Positions 35,641 to 47,610 of a stretch of 64,000 bases of DNA are shown in pieces. The stretch's first letter is position 1; every line of letters starts with the position of its first letter. A program made the position numbers and the translations under genes. The DNA comes from Benincasa hispida (taxonomy: Eukaryota; Streptophyta; Magnoliopsida; Cucurbitales; Cucurbitaceae). The notes beneath the pieces are model-generated. The model made no database searches. It was not told the origin of the DNA and was given only the letters and a program-made list of their open reading frames with translations. Location of the stretch: the NCBI RefSeq assembly GCF_009727055.1, contig NC_052357.1, positions 8,417,574-8,481,573 on the forward strand. The letters are read 5' to 3'.

Positions 35641-36333
35641 TTAGAGGTGTAAAATGTTTATGCAGGCAAGAGATTAACAATCCTCTCAAATTTCAATATT
35701 ATTAAATAATGAATATTTATGAGATGTTTAATATCCTCTGAAACGCATATGTGCACAGAAGAGTATTCAGTTAATAGTTCTGTTAATCCTTCTCAAATAA
35801 ACAAATTAATTAATTAATTAATTAAGACTTTTGTCAATTGAATTGTTATCTTTTGAAATTTTCTAGTCAACTGCAGACACTTTTGTGGTAGAACAAGATT
35901 ATAACTTTTACTTTTTGGCTGTGTTGAAGATTTGTTTGATAGCATTTGAATGTTTTGATGCTGGGTTGGCATTATTTTCCTGTTTTGAATTTGAGTCTGG
36001 ATTTAGGTTAAAATTGACTTCATAAAGTAACATTGGACATTTCTCCAAAAGTAAAATGGATTTAGGAATGAAATTGGTTTATGAATTAGTTTATTTACTT
36101 CGCACATGGCACAAGAAAGTTTTCTTCAACACCACCAAAAGACAAAGCAATCAGGGAACAGTTTTTCACATTGTTCTACTAACAAGAGACATTTATGTTG
36201 GGGTTGAAGGCGAATTTTATACGTTTCAGTTTTCAATGGCCAAATGATAAAACCCAACAACTTTAATAAATTCTGGATGGGAAACCTCCATATCAGATGA
36301 ATGGGAAAGAGCAAAGTGATGTTCAAACGAACT

Positions 36334-39300
36334 TCACCTCGCCATGGGACCTGATTGAGGGGGCAAAACCATGTAGATGGATGTCATTTCAATGGACTCT
36401 GATGAATTAAGAGGCTGACTATCCGATGTTCGGCTCAATTCTGTGGCCAAGCAACCTTTCAGTTCTGCCAGCACTTGACTTATTGTTGGCCTTCTCTCCG
36501 AATTCACTGATACACAAGCCATAGCTACCTCCAATGCTTTTCGAACAGAGTGTATGTTATATTCTCCTTTTAATCTTGGGTCTACTATATTTCGAAAGTC
36601 ACCTTGTGCCACCATTGGACCAACCCATTTAACTATATGAACCGAATCTTCGCATTGGGATTTCGATATCACTGGTCTGCAACTCACTATCTCCAACAGA
36701 GCGATGCCGAAGCTATACACATCACTTTTTGGACTCAGCCTGTTTGATGTTTTGTACCTGAGATACAAGGTAAAAGTTACTTCATATTTGTCTTTCACCG
36801 TTTCCTTCCTTTTGAGGAAAAACTAAGTGACCTCATTGAGAAATGTTTGCAATGAGTACTTACTCTGGGTCAAGGTAACTGGTCTTATCATTTGTTGGGT
36901 AGCTCTTGGAAAGACCGAAGTCAGAATGTTTAGCTTGGAAATTTTCAGTTAATAAGATGTTTGCTAGTTTCACGTTTCCATGGACTATTGATCGTTTACA
37001 ACCAGTATGCAGATATTCTAGTCCTGCATTTTGTAAACTCGAAACCTCACAAGGTTTTCATTTTGTAGAGAACACAAGCAAAACTAGATAATGTGTTTGT
37101 GAAGATGTTTGAAAGGAAACTTATCTCACCTTGAGCTGCATCCATTGCTATTCTGAGTCTATCTTCCCAACTTATGACACTTGAACTTATCTCTGCATAT
37201 CCAATAAAAATAACGGGGAAGCCTAATTTTTTCCTTCCTTTTATTTAAATGGAATTAAAATTTTCAATAGAACTTCGAATGTGATGCACGTGTTCAAATC
37301 CTTGCTAGATGCTAAAAGAAAACATTACCAGAAAGGCGCTGTGCTAAACTTCCATTGGGCATGTACTCATAAATGAGGCCAAGATGAGTTCCTTCGTTCA
37401 AATACCCTACAAGGTTTGTCAAGTTTCGGTGGTGAACTTTAAGAAGAATGGTAACCTGTATGAAAGAGCATCTTTTTAGTCTGATAAGCAAGTGTGAGCT
37501 AAATATTTTTATGAGAATATCCAAATATGAGATACTATATAAAAGTACATTCCTCTTCTTTAAATTGATTGTGGCCTTGTATTGCTGATGGAGCTAGCAT
37601 CTTCACAGCCACTTGAATATCATCAACTAGCCCATGATAAACTGCTCCAAAACTACCCCTACCAAGAATCTGCTCAAAATTGTTGGTCATTCTCACAACT
37701 TCAGAGTAAGTAAACTGCTGCGTTCTAGTTTCCAAAGAACTGCCACCAGTGTCCTTGTTGGTTGTTGGACGATCCACCTCCAAGACATCTTTACCTTGTT
37801 CTTTCCTTTTTGATCGAGCCATACAAAAGACAATCCCTGCTATTGTGGAAATAGCAAGTAGGCCACCAACTGATGCTACTACTGGAATCACAAACCTTTT
37901 CATTTCCTTATGCTTTTCCCCTTTCGGTTCCTCAGTGCAATCACCTAAAGGACGTGCGTCCATATTTGGATTACCTTTCAGGCTGTTATCAATAGATTTT
38001 CATAAGGACGCATGTAGACGTACAATTTAAAATCGAAATATTATTACAAGTTCATCTATTCCAAGAAATAGACCTTAATGATAGTGAATTATCAATGAAT
38101 CTTCTTAAGAGTCCAGGTGGAATTGGACATGAGAGATTGTTGTTCTCCAAGTTTCTGTAAATAGAGAGAATAAATTTTCAATCATCCTACAAACTGTGTG
38201 GTCCTTGACCTTTTTCCATTGTAAGTAACTTACAGGAGTTTGAGATTTGGCAATTTGGACAGAGAATCAGGCAGTTTTCCTGTTAAGCCATTGTTTGACA
38301 AGTCCCTGAAATTAAAACTCAATTTATTATAATTGGTTTTAAGATGGCATTGGAGATCCTAGTTTAGATATCATTTAAAGTAAAGATACTTACAGAGTTT
38401 CTAGGGCTGCTAGATTGGATACATCTGGAGATATGTCTCCTGTCAGACCACTTGACGACAAGTTCCTGTAAGTTTTTTATTAGTTTATTTATCTCAATGT
38501 ATACGGTTGGCTAGCAAACTAAGATGATTATGTTATTTTCTAAGTAAAGCATTCATATACTTACAGTGATATGATTCTTGGGATTGACTCATTGGTACAA
38601 CCTACACCACTCCAAGGATATGCTTTGGGGATGCATGGATCGCCTTGCCAATCTTTGATGACTCCGTAAGTTGACTTTAATTTTCTCATTGCATCCGCTA
38701 ATTTTCAGTATAGTGCATTCATGAAATCATCACTCACGTTTAAATTTTTGAGCCATCAGAATGTAAAAGGCGAAAATAAGAAGCTAACGATGGAAAGTTA
38801 AGTCATCATACCATCTTCATGATCTGATTCTAGTTCTGAGATCTCAATTTGGAGATAAACTTCTAAACCATTGATGATTGGAGGAAGTGTTGAATTTTCA
38901 GTTTTAAAAAAAGAAAAGCTGTGTTGCTTTTGTGGGAATTTCAGTGGTCTGATGCTATAAATGCTGCTTGTGTACAAGTAATCAGGAATAATAGGTCCAC
39001 CCCAATATTGCCCATTATGACTGATGTTGAAGCCTCGAAATTGTTTACGTTGAAGCTTTACCAACTCAGCAAAGTGAAGATATATATAATACTGGTTATT
39101 TTCATCATCTGACTCCCACCGAAGATCAATAGACTGACTTGCGTTTTTGGGTGTCATAGCAGTTTCCATAACTTTGGCTGCTGGATGGTGCTTGTTGTGG
39201 CCATCGGCATCTATAGTAAGAGAGGTGCTCAATCGAATGTAATCTTTATCGTCATTGAAAGGATGCCAAGTTCGGTCAAAAACATCGTAAGGGTACCTGA

Positions 39301-40102
39301 AACAAAGGGGTACACACACAAGAAATATTCCTTTTAACCATATTGGAAATTTCATGCTGTGATACACAATAACTCAAGGCAAAATTGTTATATCAGTAAT
39401 AACTGACCTGTACGATACATTTGATATTGACCCCATATCCAGTCGACCAACAGTCGAGAAGGATCCAAATTGAACTGGGTAAGTGTCATTTGGTAAAGGT
39501 CTAAATTCCAATGCAGAGATGAAAGGTATTCCAGTTCCCATATTAATAAGACAGATTTGTACTCTATTTGCTGATGGAATATGTATGATTTCTTTGTACG
39601 TCTCACCTGCTTCGGACTTGATCTCCACTTTATCCCACAAGCTATCTCCAAAGTAGAGATCAAAGATCGGTAAGCTATTTAACCCATCATAATTTCCATA
39701 CAAGAAGCTTGCTCTAATTAAGTATTTCTTTTCGCTGATAATATTGCTTATGTTGTAACAGTTCCTGATTCCCTGAGGAAAGCTTCTAAGGAACTGTAGT
39801 TGTCTTTGGTAGAAGTTTTTGTATTTCACGTTTATGCTTTTGCTTTCTCCACTGTTAATATATGCTGCATCTGAAATGTAGTCAATGTTCGTTGTTTGCT
39901 CGTTGTATGTTGAATTTTCTGGTAGTCCACAATCCAAGCTTATAAAACCTGAGAGATGGTTCTAGTGGAATCACAATTTAAAGAATGTTTATATAGAAAT
40001 GTACAAATAACGACAACAATATTTACCTGATTGGTCTTGAGCTTGAACAGCATGGACAAGAGCTAGACCAAGCAGAAAAAATCTTGTTCTTGCGTTCATC
40101 AT
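36334..40102 (-). CDS. Malectin-like LRR receptor pseudokinase, gene 2 (12 exons, 887 aa)
   Basis: Tandem paralogue of gene 1 with the same exon plan. Exons (minus strand): 40027-40102, 39408-39948, 38812-39296, 38565-38697, 38394-38465, 38234-38305, 38074-38154, 37553-37982, 37329-37455, 37130-37192, 36864-37023, 36334-36757. The frame closes over all 12 exons. Domains: signal peptide about 1-22 (…VHAVQAQDQ), malectin-like domain, LRRs about 410-480, membrane span about 517-541, kinase-like domain from about 577. P-loop GRGSFG (594-599) and Lys614 are kept. The catalytic loop reads HGN (708-710) instead of HRD, and the activation loop is 11 residues shorter than in gene 1. It is probably a pseudokinase acting by scaffolding or heteromer formation, if expressed. 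The donor after exon 8 reads GAG|GAATGT, neither GT nor GC. Without splicing there the kinase-like domain would be cut short soon after Lys614. Confidence 0.88.
37547..37553 (-). other. GA splice donor (apparently broken) in gene 2
   Basis: The junction orthologous to the GC donor of gene 1 reads GAG|GAATGT. The acceptor of the next exon (acag, 37456-37459) is normal and requires phase 0 at this point. The nearest GT, 4 nt downstream, shifts the frame into an early stop. Either a very rare GA-AG intron is used, or the transcript retains the intron and ends near codon 640. Confidence 0.7.
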
Positions 40103-40182
40103 CACCCTTGGAAATTTCTCTCAGATTTGCTGCAGATAAGAATTCTAGTTATCTTGGCTTGTTAGGCCTTCCAAGTAATGCT

Positions 40183-40190
40183 CTTATATG
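40183..40190 (-). promoter_or_regulatory. TATA-like box of gene 2
   Basis: The minus strand reads GGCATATAAGAG about 85 bp upstream of the first ATG (40102), a plausible core-promoter distance. No expression evidence is available. Confidence 0.4.
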
Positions 40191-40649
40191 CCTACTGCAG
40201 TCTTGAATTGAATCTCTCATTTCTCCTCATTGATTGTAATACTTCCATTATATGATTTTGATGTATGGTCTTTTAATATATATTTTGAGGACGAGACTTG
40301 CTTATATTGGTGACATTTAAGATTAGAAGTTCATTTACTTTATTAAAAGACATTATCTTCATATGATAATTCAACTGATAATCTTGAATAATATAATTTT
40401 TTATGTCTGGACAAATTTTTAACATTGCAATAATAAATATTTTGAATGAGATATTGTCATTAAATTTGGCAAAAGAACAGAAATTGGAGATCTAGCATTG
40501 AAACTTTTAGACTTCAAAGAAAGGTTCAGATTGCTAAACCTAAATCTTCTGCAGGTTATAGTTCTTGGCCATAGATTTTAGATTCATAGCACCTACAACC
40601 TATCTTCTAACATTAAGGAATGTGTTTTTCTTTCTTTAATCAATCAGTT

Positions 40650-40977
40650 TTAGGGTTCAAATAACTTGATAACCAGAACAATCCGAACTCCCCAATCCAA
40701 AATGTAAGGGTTGGATTGGGTTAGTTTTGTTCTTGGGTTGGGTTGGGTTGAATTTCATGAGATCTTAGTTATTAGTCATGTAATGTATATAAATTTAATA
40801 TTTGTCGTTAAAAATTAAAAAAAAAATTATATTCCAACAATCCAACTCAAATTTCAAGGGTTGGGTTGGAAACTTTATTTGGGTGATTTGGGTTACTAAT
40901 TAAACCAATCCGAATTTTCTTGTTGATCCAAAAAACACCATCAACTCAATTCAACCTAATCCATGTAGACTCCCAAT
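40650..40977. mobile_element. Decayed copy of the GGGTT-rich hAT-like MITE
   Basis: It begins TAGGGTTCAAATAAC and ends CCATGTAGACTCCCA. Both match the ends of the better copy at 47641-48215, and it shares the inner 'ttgggttgggttgggttgaa' and 'tccaacccaa'-type tracts in inverted arrangement. No target duplication remains. Confidence 0.55.
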
Positions 40978-41076
40978 CGGGGTATTGTCGCTCATGTTTG
41001 CAAGTTGACTTGAACTTGGTCATCATTTTTTCTTTTATTTTCTGAGTTGAAGAATCGACCCTTAGGATTGTACTGA

Positions 41077-41109
41077 TTTTATTTATTTATTTATTTATTT
41101 ATTTATTTT
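41077..41109. repeat. (TTTA)n microsatellite
   Basis: About eight TTTA units upstream of gene 2. Confidence 0.9.
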
Positions 41110-41269
41110 AATATGGCAGGACTTGGTCATCTATTTGAATACAAAACAGTTTGGACAAAGAGAATTTCAACCCAATCATCTGGCATCGTGCTGTTCCCAG
41201 CGACGTTATTGTTTAGACTTTAAAGCCCTCTATTTTATGGCTTAGTTTCTTTTGAATAATAAGAATGCA

Positions 41270-41400
41270 ATCCACTCTGAATTCAAAATTTAGCTCAACG
41301 GTAATTAACGTAATCTTTTTCTTAAGAGGTTGAAGATTCGATCTTTCATCTTTATATTTTTCATACTAAAAAAATAAATAAAAATAAAAACGAGCACCAA
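41270..41400 (+). mobile_element. SINE-like element
   Basis: The A-box-like TTTAGCTCAACGG and the B-box-like GGTTGAAGATTCGATC are about 45 nt apart, followed by an A-rich tail (41370-41396). This is the layout of a tRNA-derived SINE. A similar A box (TAGCTCAACTG) occurs on the minus strand near 46205. Confidence 0.5.
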
Positions 41401-41428
41401 TTATTTACACTGAGCCGTGAGAAGACCA

Positions 41429-41454
41429 ATATATATATATATATATATATATAT
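41429..41454. repeat. (AT)n microsatellite
   Basis: Thirteen AT units. Confidence 0.9.
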
Positions 41455-41459
41455 CTAAG

Positions 41460-42600
41460 TTCCCTAAGGGCTATGTACTTTAGTCCATCTTAATCTATTC
41501 AAACTTAGTAAACATAAAATTGAATATTTAGGTTTAATTAAACATAAAGTTCAATTCATATCGAACAGATGAATTAATTTTTAAGAAGTTTAAATATGTC
41601 AAAGAGCTATTTGACGAAAAATTAAAAGTTTAAAGACTTATTTGACACAAAATTGCGAGTTTATGAATTTGTAGATACTTTTTAAAATCTAGACATAAAA
41701 TAGAGGTAAACATAAAAGTTCATGGATTGAAATTGTAATTATTTTTTTAATTTATTATTATTATTAAAAAAAAAAACACAAGGGTTTATATGTGATTACT
41801 GATTACTTCGTTCTAGAATAAAAAGAAAAAAAACCCTAAACCCATTATTTCACAATAAAAAGGAAAAAAAATAACTTTTTGGTTTCTATGTTTGAAAATG
41901 GAACATTTGTACTCATAAATTTTGAGTATGGTTTTTCATTGGTTCTAGCTTTCAAAATATTATTGAGTTTTGTGATCCGTTTTCATTTGGTATCTAGATT
42001 TCTAGATTTCTAGAACTTATACCTCTACCTCTGTTTTTGTTTTTATGAATGCACGCTTTTGATCATTGGTGATCAATTAATTAATTTAAAATAATTATGA
42101 TGCGATATTTTAAAATTAATTTTAAACTAAAGAAAAGTTAATAAAATTAATTTATTCATAATTAAATTAAATTAACCAATAAAAAGCTAATACATATTTA
42201 TGAAATTTGAGAAGTAAAATCTTGAGGTGCATTTTGCCCGTTATTGTCTCATCCTAATGTTTAGAGGAATGGATATTGTTGGAGAGTGCATAATAGACCC
42301 GTTGAAGAAGGAAGAGTGAACATGTGGAGCCTAGAGCTCGAGAAAGAAGTTTTCAAGGTAAGTTCAAATTGAAACCACAACGGGGATTCTATAACTTAGG
42401 AGAGAAGAGTTTCACTATCGTTAGATTATGCACCAATGTGAACCAATCAACGAGAAAGAAGAGAAGACAAAAGTGTTGGACTATATGAAAACTAAATTCT
42501 AAATTCTAAAATTTGGAAACTAAACTAAAACTAAAATCAACACTTAAAAATAGGTTGGTAATATTTTGAAACGTAAAAGACAGCATTCACAAGAGGTCAT
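41460..42600. other. AT-rich intergenic DNA with a dispersed repeat
   Basis: 41460-41760 contains phrases such as 'ttaaagacttatttgacacaaaatt' and 'aaaagttcatggattgaaattgtaatt', which are common in dispersed AT-rich plant repeats. I found no terminal repeats. The remainder shows no gene. Confidence 0.35.
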
Positions 42601-42635
42601 TTTTCATCCTTTTATTCCCAATTCTTAGATTTGTT

Positions 42636-42845
42636 TTGCATGGGACATTCCACGATGATTCAAATGATGACTCGATGGTAAGTGTTAGTAGTGAAGAGTT
42701 GGATTTTAATTTCATCGAAAAGAATCTTGAGAAAACTCCTATAATTGGGAATTACGGGGAAGAGCTTAAAGATTTACTTCGAGTTTTAGTCGTAAAGGAG
42801 TCTAGCAAAGTAGTTGGGAAATTCGTACAGATGGTCCCTATTTAG
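42636..42845 (+). other. Short open frame of unknown nature (69 codons)
   Basis: It encodes an acidic peptide (MHGTFHDDSNDDSMVSVSSEELDF…) with normal-looking composition. It has no recognisable domain and no visible splice partners. It may be an exon relic of a decayed gene or chance; I assign no function. Confidence 0.2.
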
Positions 42846-42848
42846 GGG

Positions 42849-43560
42849 TCCACTCGAAATTTGTCCTTCTGCTTATATCAACCGCGTGTGAAAGTACCCC
42901 CAAAATATGCATGAGATCAGATGCAACCGAGATTTCTCACTCCTTCATCTCATTCTCCAATTCATATTGCTCTCCTTCATTTTTTTTCCTTCATTTTTTC
43001 TTTTTCTTTTTTTTTTTTTTTTGAATTCTTCCTCTCATTACTTCCTCTCATTTTTTCCTCTAGCTTCTTCCGTTTGTTTTTTCTCAAGCTTCTTCCTCTT
43101 GTTTTTTCTCTAGCTTCTTTCTCGTCAACTTTGTAATTTTTTTCATTTGAGTTTTTTCCTTCATTTGAATTATTACTCTCGCTTCTTCCTCTCGTTCTAA
43201 TTCACGCTTCAACTTACATCTTTGATTCGAGAAGAAGAAGACGTCAACACAAACAAAAAAAATCACCAGAAAAGGAGGGCAACTGAAGAAAAAAGGGTGG
43301 GAAGGAAATTTTTCCGGAAAATTGCATAAGAAATAAGAATAAAAATTGAGAAGAAGGTGGAAAATCGCAGAAGGAAGAAAAGGCATCGACAGTAACGGCT
43401 GCGTACAAATCAAATGAAAAAAACGGAAAATTTGTATGGATGGGTCAAATTATGAGGTCCACCCATAATTTGGTCCATTTTTTTTTAAAAAAATTGAAAT
43501 TTGGCCTTCTGATGACGTCAACCACGTGTGAAATGTTTTTTAGTTCCCAAAACGCTCGTT
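42849..43560. repeat. Pyrimidine-rich tract flanked by direct repeats
   Basis: 42930-43190 is almost pure C/T (tttcctc and ttctttt units), and the following 200 bp is purine-rich, so the two halves could pair partly. The flanks 42849-42893 and 43457-43535 repeat 'ggtccac…aatttg…ccttctg…tcaacc.cgtgtgaaa'. The open frames within are low-complexity Ser/Phe/Leu runs and are not credible genes. Confidence 0.5.
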
Positions 43561-43715
43561 GTCGTGCACACATTCCTCTCGTTTTAGACTACTTCATCTC
43601 GTGCTTTCCTCTTGTTAAAAAAAAAAAACCAGAGCATGCACTCTGTTTGTTGCTATCGTGAGATGCTCTAGGAGTGTATTGTATAAAATAAATTGGAGAA
43701 ATAAGTTAGTATAAG

Positions 43716-45216
43716 TGATGCGTTTATGCTTTGATGCATTTAAGTAAATGTAACGGGTTGGGGCGTTAAATATATGCACAGAACGTACACAACTCCTTCT
43801 AATGATGTTCAAGTTTTCCTAAACTAGACCAAAGTATAAATCTAATTTAGGTTCCTGGTAAGTCCAGGGTCGATCTCAGAGATTCAGTTAACCAAACGCA
43901 TACCTTGCATTGTATCTATTGCAGGGGTTTTCTTAAATGAATATGAGAGATGTACTATTTACACTAACTTTTTGTACTTGTGCAAGAAGATACAAAAGAG
44001 TTGAGTGGTGAATGATGGGTCATACAAAATAGAATTTGAGGTAAGAGGATGTGTCGGTCTAATATGAATGTACACAACTAAGATGTGATGTAGATGAGAT
44101 AGGATGATTTTCTTATCTGTTTGTTTATGCATTAGACCTTATTCAACACTTCTCAATGCGAATAACATACAAAGTCGATCTCTAGGGTGCATGCGTCTAA
44201 CATAGAATGCAGGAAACACCAGTAAGTCTATCTCTAGCTGTACTAGGCGTTCTACTTGATGCGGCTTAGTTATTCTTTCGAACAATCTAAGTTAAGGATG
44301 CTTTTACCAAGTTATCAAGCTGGTTTGAGCGTTAGAATAAAGTTGTGCATAAAGTATTAATGCATATAACATAAATAAGAAATAAACAATAGCAAGTATG
44401 AGGGATCAAATATATGAATTTTATAAAGAAACAAGGAGTCTTTACAAAAGCAATATTCAATCGAATGGAATGAAAGCAATAAATAAGAAGGAAACTGAGT
44501 CAAGCCAAAGAATACAATCTCTTGTAGTTCTTTGACTCAATCTCGTTGTGTACAATCACTTGTATAGGAAGTGGACGGAGTCTTTCTCAAGAGTGGCGTC
44601 CTCCACTCCCTGACTGGTGGTGGTGGTGGTTCTCAACCCTTTTCATCGTCTCAACACCACGACACAGCTTCTATATAATTAAGACTATAACTACAATTTA
44701 CAGAGAGTAAGGATCTTGATGATTTTCGAATTGCCTAACTCTAGAGGGTTCATCTTTTTATAGGCATTGGTCACGTCCACTTGGTGAATGGGCAGCATTA
44801 AAGTCCATGCTCTGGTTAGCCGTCTGACACTCGGAAGCCTTTTCAGACATCGCCTGTTGCTTGGAAGCTTTTTCAGATGCCGCCTGTTGCAGTTGCCTAT
44901 ACTTGCAAGTGGTGATGTGACACAATCAGCCTAGAGCAATGAATCTTTTCTGCGTTGAACTCCTTCCGATGTTGGCCCATGCGTTAGAGCTTTTCCTGCG
45001 GCACTTGTCTAATGCGTAATGTTAATCCTTGCATTGAAATCCTGCAGTGCAGTGCGTTAGTGCTGCGATATTTAATAATAAAACTTCTTTTGCATGAGTT
45101 TATTGATGTTTGAATAAATCCATGCGTTTCTACTAAAAATGAGGAGAGTTTATCATTAAAAACCTTAGTTGTTCCAACTTAAGAGCAAAAATAACTTGTA
45201 TTTTTACAAGTTATCA
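43716..45216 (-). mobile_element. Athila-like solo LTR (diverged), about 1.5 kb
   Basis: The TGATGCG...TTATCA ends and the block GGTAAGTCCAGGGTCGA (about 43856) match the other copies, but the sequence is more diverged and shorter. The flanks ATAAG and CACTC do not match, so the target duplication is lost or the ends have moved. A GGT trinucleotide run occurs near 44624-44640. Confidence 0.65.
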
Positions 45217-46055
45217 CACTCTTACCGAATTCTCGCACACCTCTCGTTTTAGACTCCTTCCTCTTGTGCCTTCCTTTTGCTCTTCATTGAACAGAAATCA
45301 AACGTGTTAAATTTTAATTTTCAATCCGACTCCCTTATTTCGCTCACTTCATCTTCTTTCCTCTTGTTTTTGCATCATGTTCTTTATCAAATATCAATTT
45401 CCCACCAATTTTCATGTAATTAATGGCCGTTGAACGAATTTCCCAATACTTCGAAAAAGAGAACTGACAAACCCACAATTCTTTCAAATCAATTTAAAGA
45501 AAAAGTATTGTGCATGCTAAGTTTCATTAAGATAATAAAACGTAAAATTAGTATTTTGAGTATTTCCATTTGTTCTCTTTAAAAAAACTCATAACATTCA
45601 GCTACAAAGTTTTCAAAAATAAAAATTTGCAACGTTATAATCGTTGTTGAATCAACATATACAAGCAATTTCACACTCCAAATAAGTATACACACGCACT
45701 GTGTTGTTTCTCATTCACTTAAATCGTACGAGTCATGATAGGAACGATTTGTTTGTGAGGTGGTATTATGCTGTTATAGATAGGCGAGAGGAAGAAATGA
45801 GAGTGGGGCTAGTCCAATGAGAGGGATCGTGCCAGATATATAAACGAGAAAAATGAACGAGTGCAATAGTTAACGATAGAAAGAAATGAGAGGAAGAAAC
45901 GAGAATTACTAAAGAGAGTTTAACAAAATCTAAAATTTTAATTTTACTAATTTGTGTATTATTGAAGGATGGATGAGAAGCAACTGTTTGTTCAATATGG
46001 AGAGTCATGGGATGAAAAGGAATAATCTTATAATGGAGGATGTTTGAAGTGAAGG
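45217..46055. other. AT-rich intergenic DNA, no gene seen
   Basis: The segment at 45230-45290 ('cacacctctcgttttagactcctt…') repeats sequence found left of the LTR at 43566-43620, so the LTR lies within a locally duplicated region. The open frame at 45766-46062 has no support. Confidence 0.4.
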
Positions 46056-47610
46056 GAATCATATTCCCACAGAAGCATGTGATCGGCTTGCATTTTGAAA
46101 AACGATTTTATAAAACATAGAAACAATAAAAAAATCTCATAAAACAAAGTGTGGGATAGGAAAATTGAACCTCAAACCACAAGATTGATAATATGAACAT
46201 TATGGCAGTTGAGCTATGCTCTTGTTGGCCATTTTTTCCAATTTTTATCATTTGTTAATTGATTAATTAACTATTAATTAATCAATTAACATGTAAATAA
46301 AATGACTATATATTAAATCATATTTAATATACAGTAAATTAAATATCACATATTGATACTAGCCTTCATTCTCCATCATTTGTTAATTAATTAATGAATT
46401 AACATATGAATTAAACAACTATATAATAAAACATATTTAATATAGGATTCATCAATTAACATATAAATATCATATATTTATATGCATAAATTACTTTAAG
46501 AATCCAACTCATAAAATCTAGTATTTGAATCTCATTCAAATACATCTCTCTAATACTTTAATTCTATATGAAACCAATTCATATGTAGTTTGTATTATAG
46601 ATCATACCTATAACTAACCATATTCTATAATGTATCAGAATACACTATATATTAATCATATTAATATAAAATTCCTTTAAGTAATTTGAATAATTCAAAT
46701 CATTCCTCATTACTATCCTTAGCGAACTAATAGGGGTCTTATGGACCTGTAGATTAGAAGCTCCAATGATATAAGATTAATTAATTGAACTCTTTAACTA
46801 AATTAATCAATATTCATTAATTATCCGTCACTCCATTAAAGACCGATAGTTGCACTCGTCGCATTGCAAATATATTTCTGTGTCCATGGATATAACCAAA
46901 CGACAATGAGTCAACCCTTCACAAATTTTCCATAACTACAGTTGGGTCAAAATACCGTTTTACCCCTGTAGTTCCATCTAACTCCTTAGTACCACTGATT
47001 ACTCTAATGAACAAATAGTTTATAGTCCAACTATAAACTAACACCTCTTGGGCCAGTTAGAGGTAAAGACCTCATTGTTCAAGACCTATAATTAGCTGTT
47101 AAGGGAGCAATATATCTACTTTCCCTATAATCGGGAATGAATTAATTCCTTCTTATGTAGGTGTGTTCCTAGCTCCTTACTCGAACAAATCCCCAAAATG
47201 GTACGCTTGTTGAGTCGACTAAATTGGCCACTCTCACCCATACAAATCAAAGGTTTGCCTTTACAAACAAAAGTTCGCAACTCACGCAGGATTAAGGTCA
47301 AGTCACCTATGATCATCCTAGTGAAATATTGGTTTCTTCAAATAACAGTGTTATAAAGAGAAACCAATCATTTCGTAGTCCGGTCTTGTATAAACTCTTT
47401 ATACAGGATACCCCCACTCACATGTCTCCACATGAACAATATGACTCATATTGTCTGTAACATTTACAACTCATATAACAATTACGAAGTGGATCGTATC
47501 CGTAGTGTTACAAGGATAAGTCACCCAACCTTATCCATTTACTACAAACCTTTTTGGTTATAACTTGAACATGAACCACTTGTATGTCTACCATATACTA
47601 TTCAAGTGAC
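46056..47610 (-). mobile_element. Copia-type LTR (minus strand)
   Basis: It starts near 'tgaagggaatcatattccc' as does the LTR at 54408. It contains the blocks shared with 56.9-57.2 kb (gctccaatgatat.agattaatt), 61.3 kb and 1-300. It ends against a second LTR start at about 47611, so it is either truncated or recombined. A SINE-like insert lies inside at 46108-46222. Confidence 0.65.
46108..46222 (-). mobile_element. tRNA-derived SINE-like insertion
   Basis: On the minus strand it reads GCATAGCTCAACTGCC (A box), then about 35 nt later GGTTTGAGGTTCAAT (B box), followed by a T/A-rich tail. It interrupts an LTR whose homologue at 54.4-54.9 kb lacks it. It is not a functional tRNA, because there is no anticodon-arm pairing. 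Confidence 0.55.

Noticed and set aside
42907..43136. Overlapping Phe/Ser/Leu-rich open frames
   Set aside because: Low-complexity translation of a pyrimidine tract in two frames; not a gene.
26241..46055. A novel multi-gene system around the receptor kinases
   Set aside because: Only the two paralogous kinases are credible genes here. Everything else is repeats or non-coding, so there is no evidence for a wider gene cluster.
46130..46215. tRNA-like sequence on the minus strand
   Set aside because: A and B boxes are present, but there is no acceptor or anticodon stem pairing and no proper anticodon loop. SINE origin fits better.
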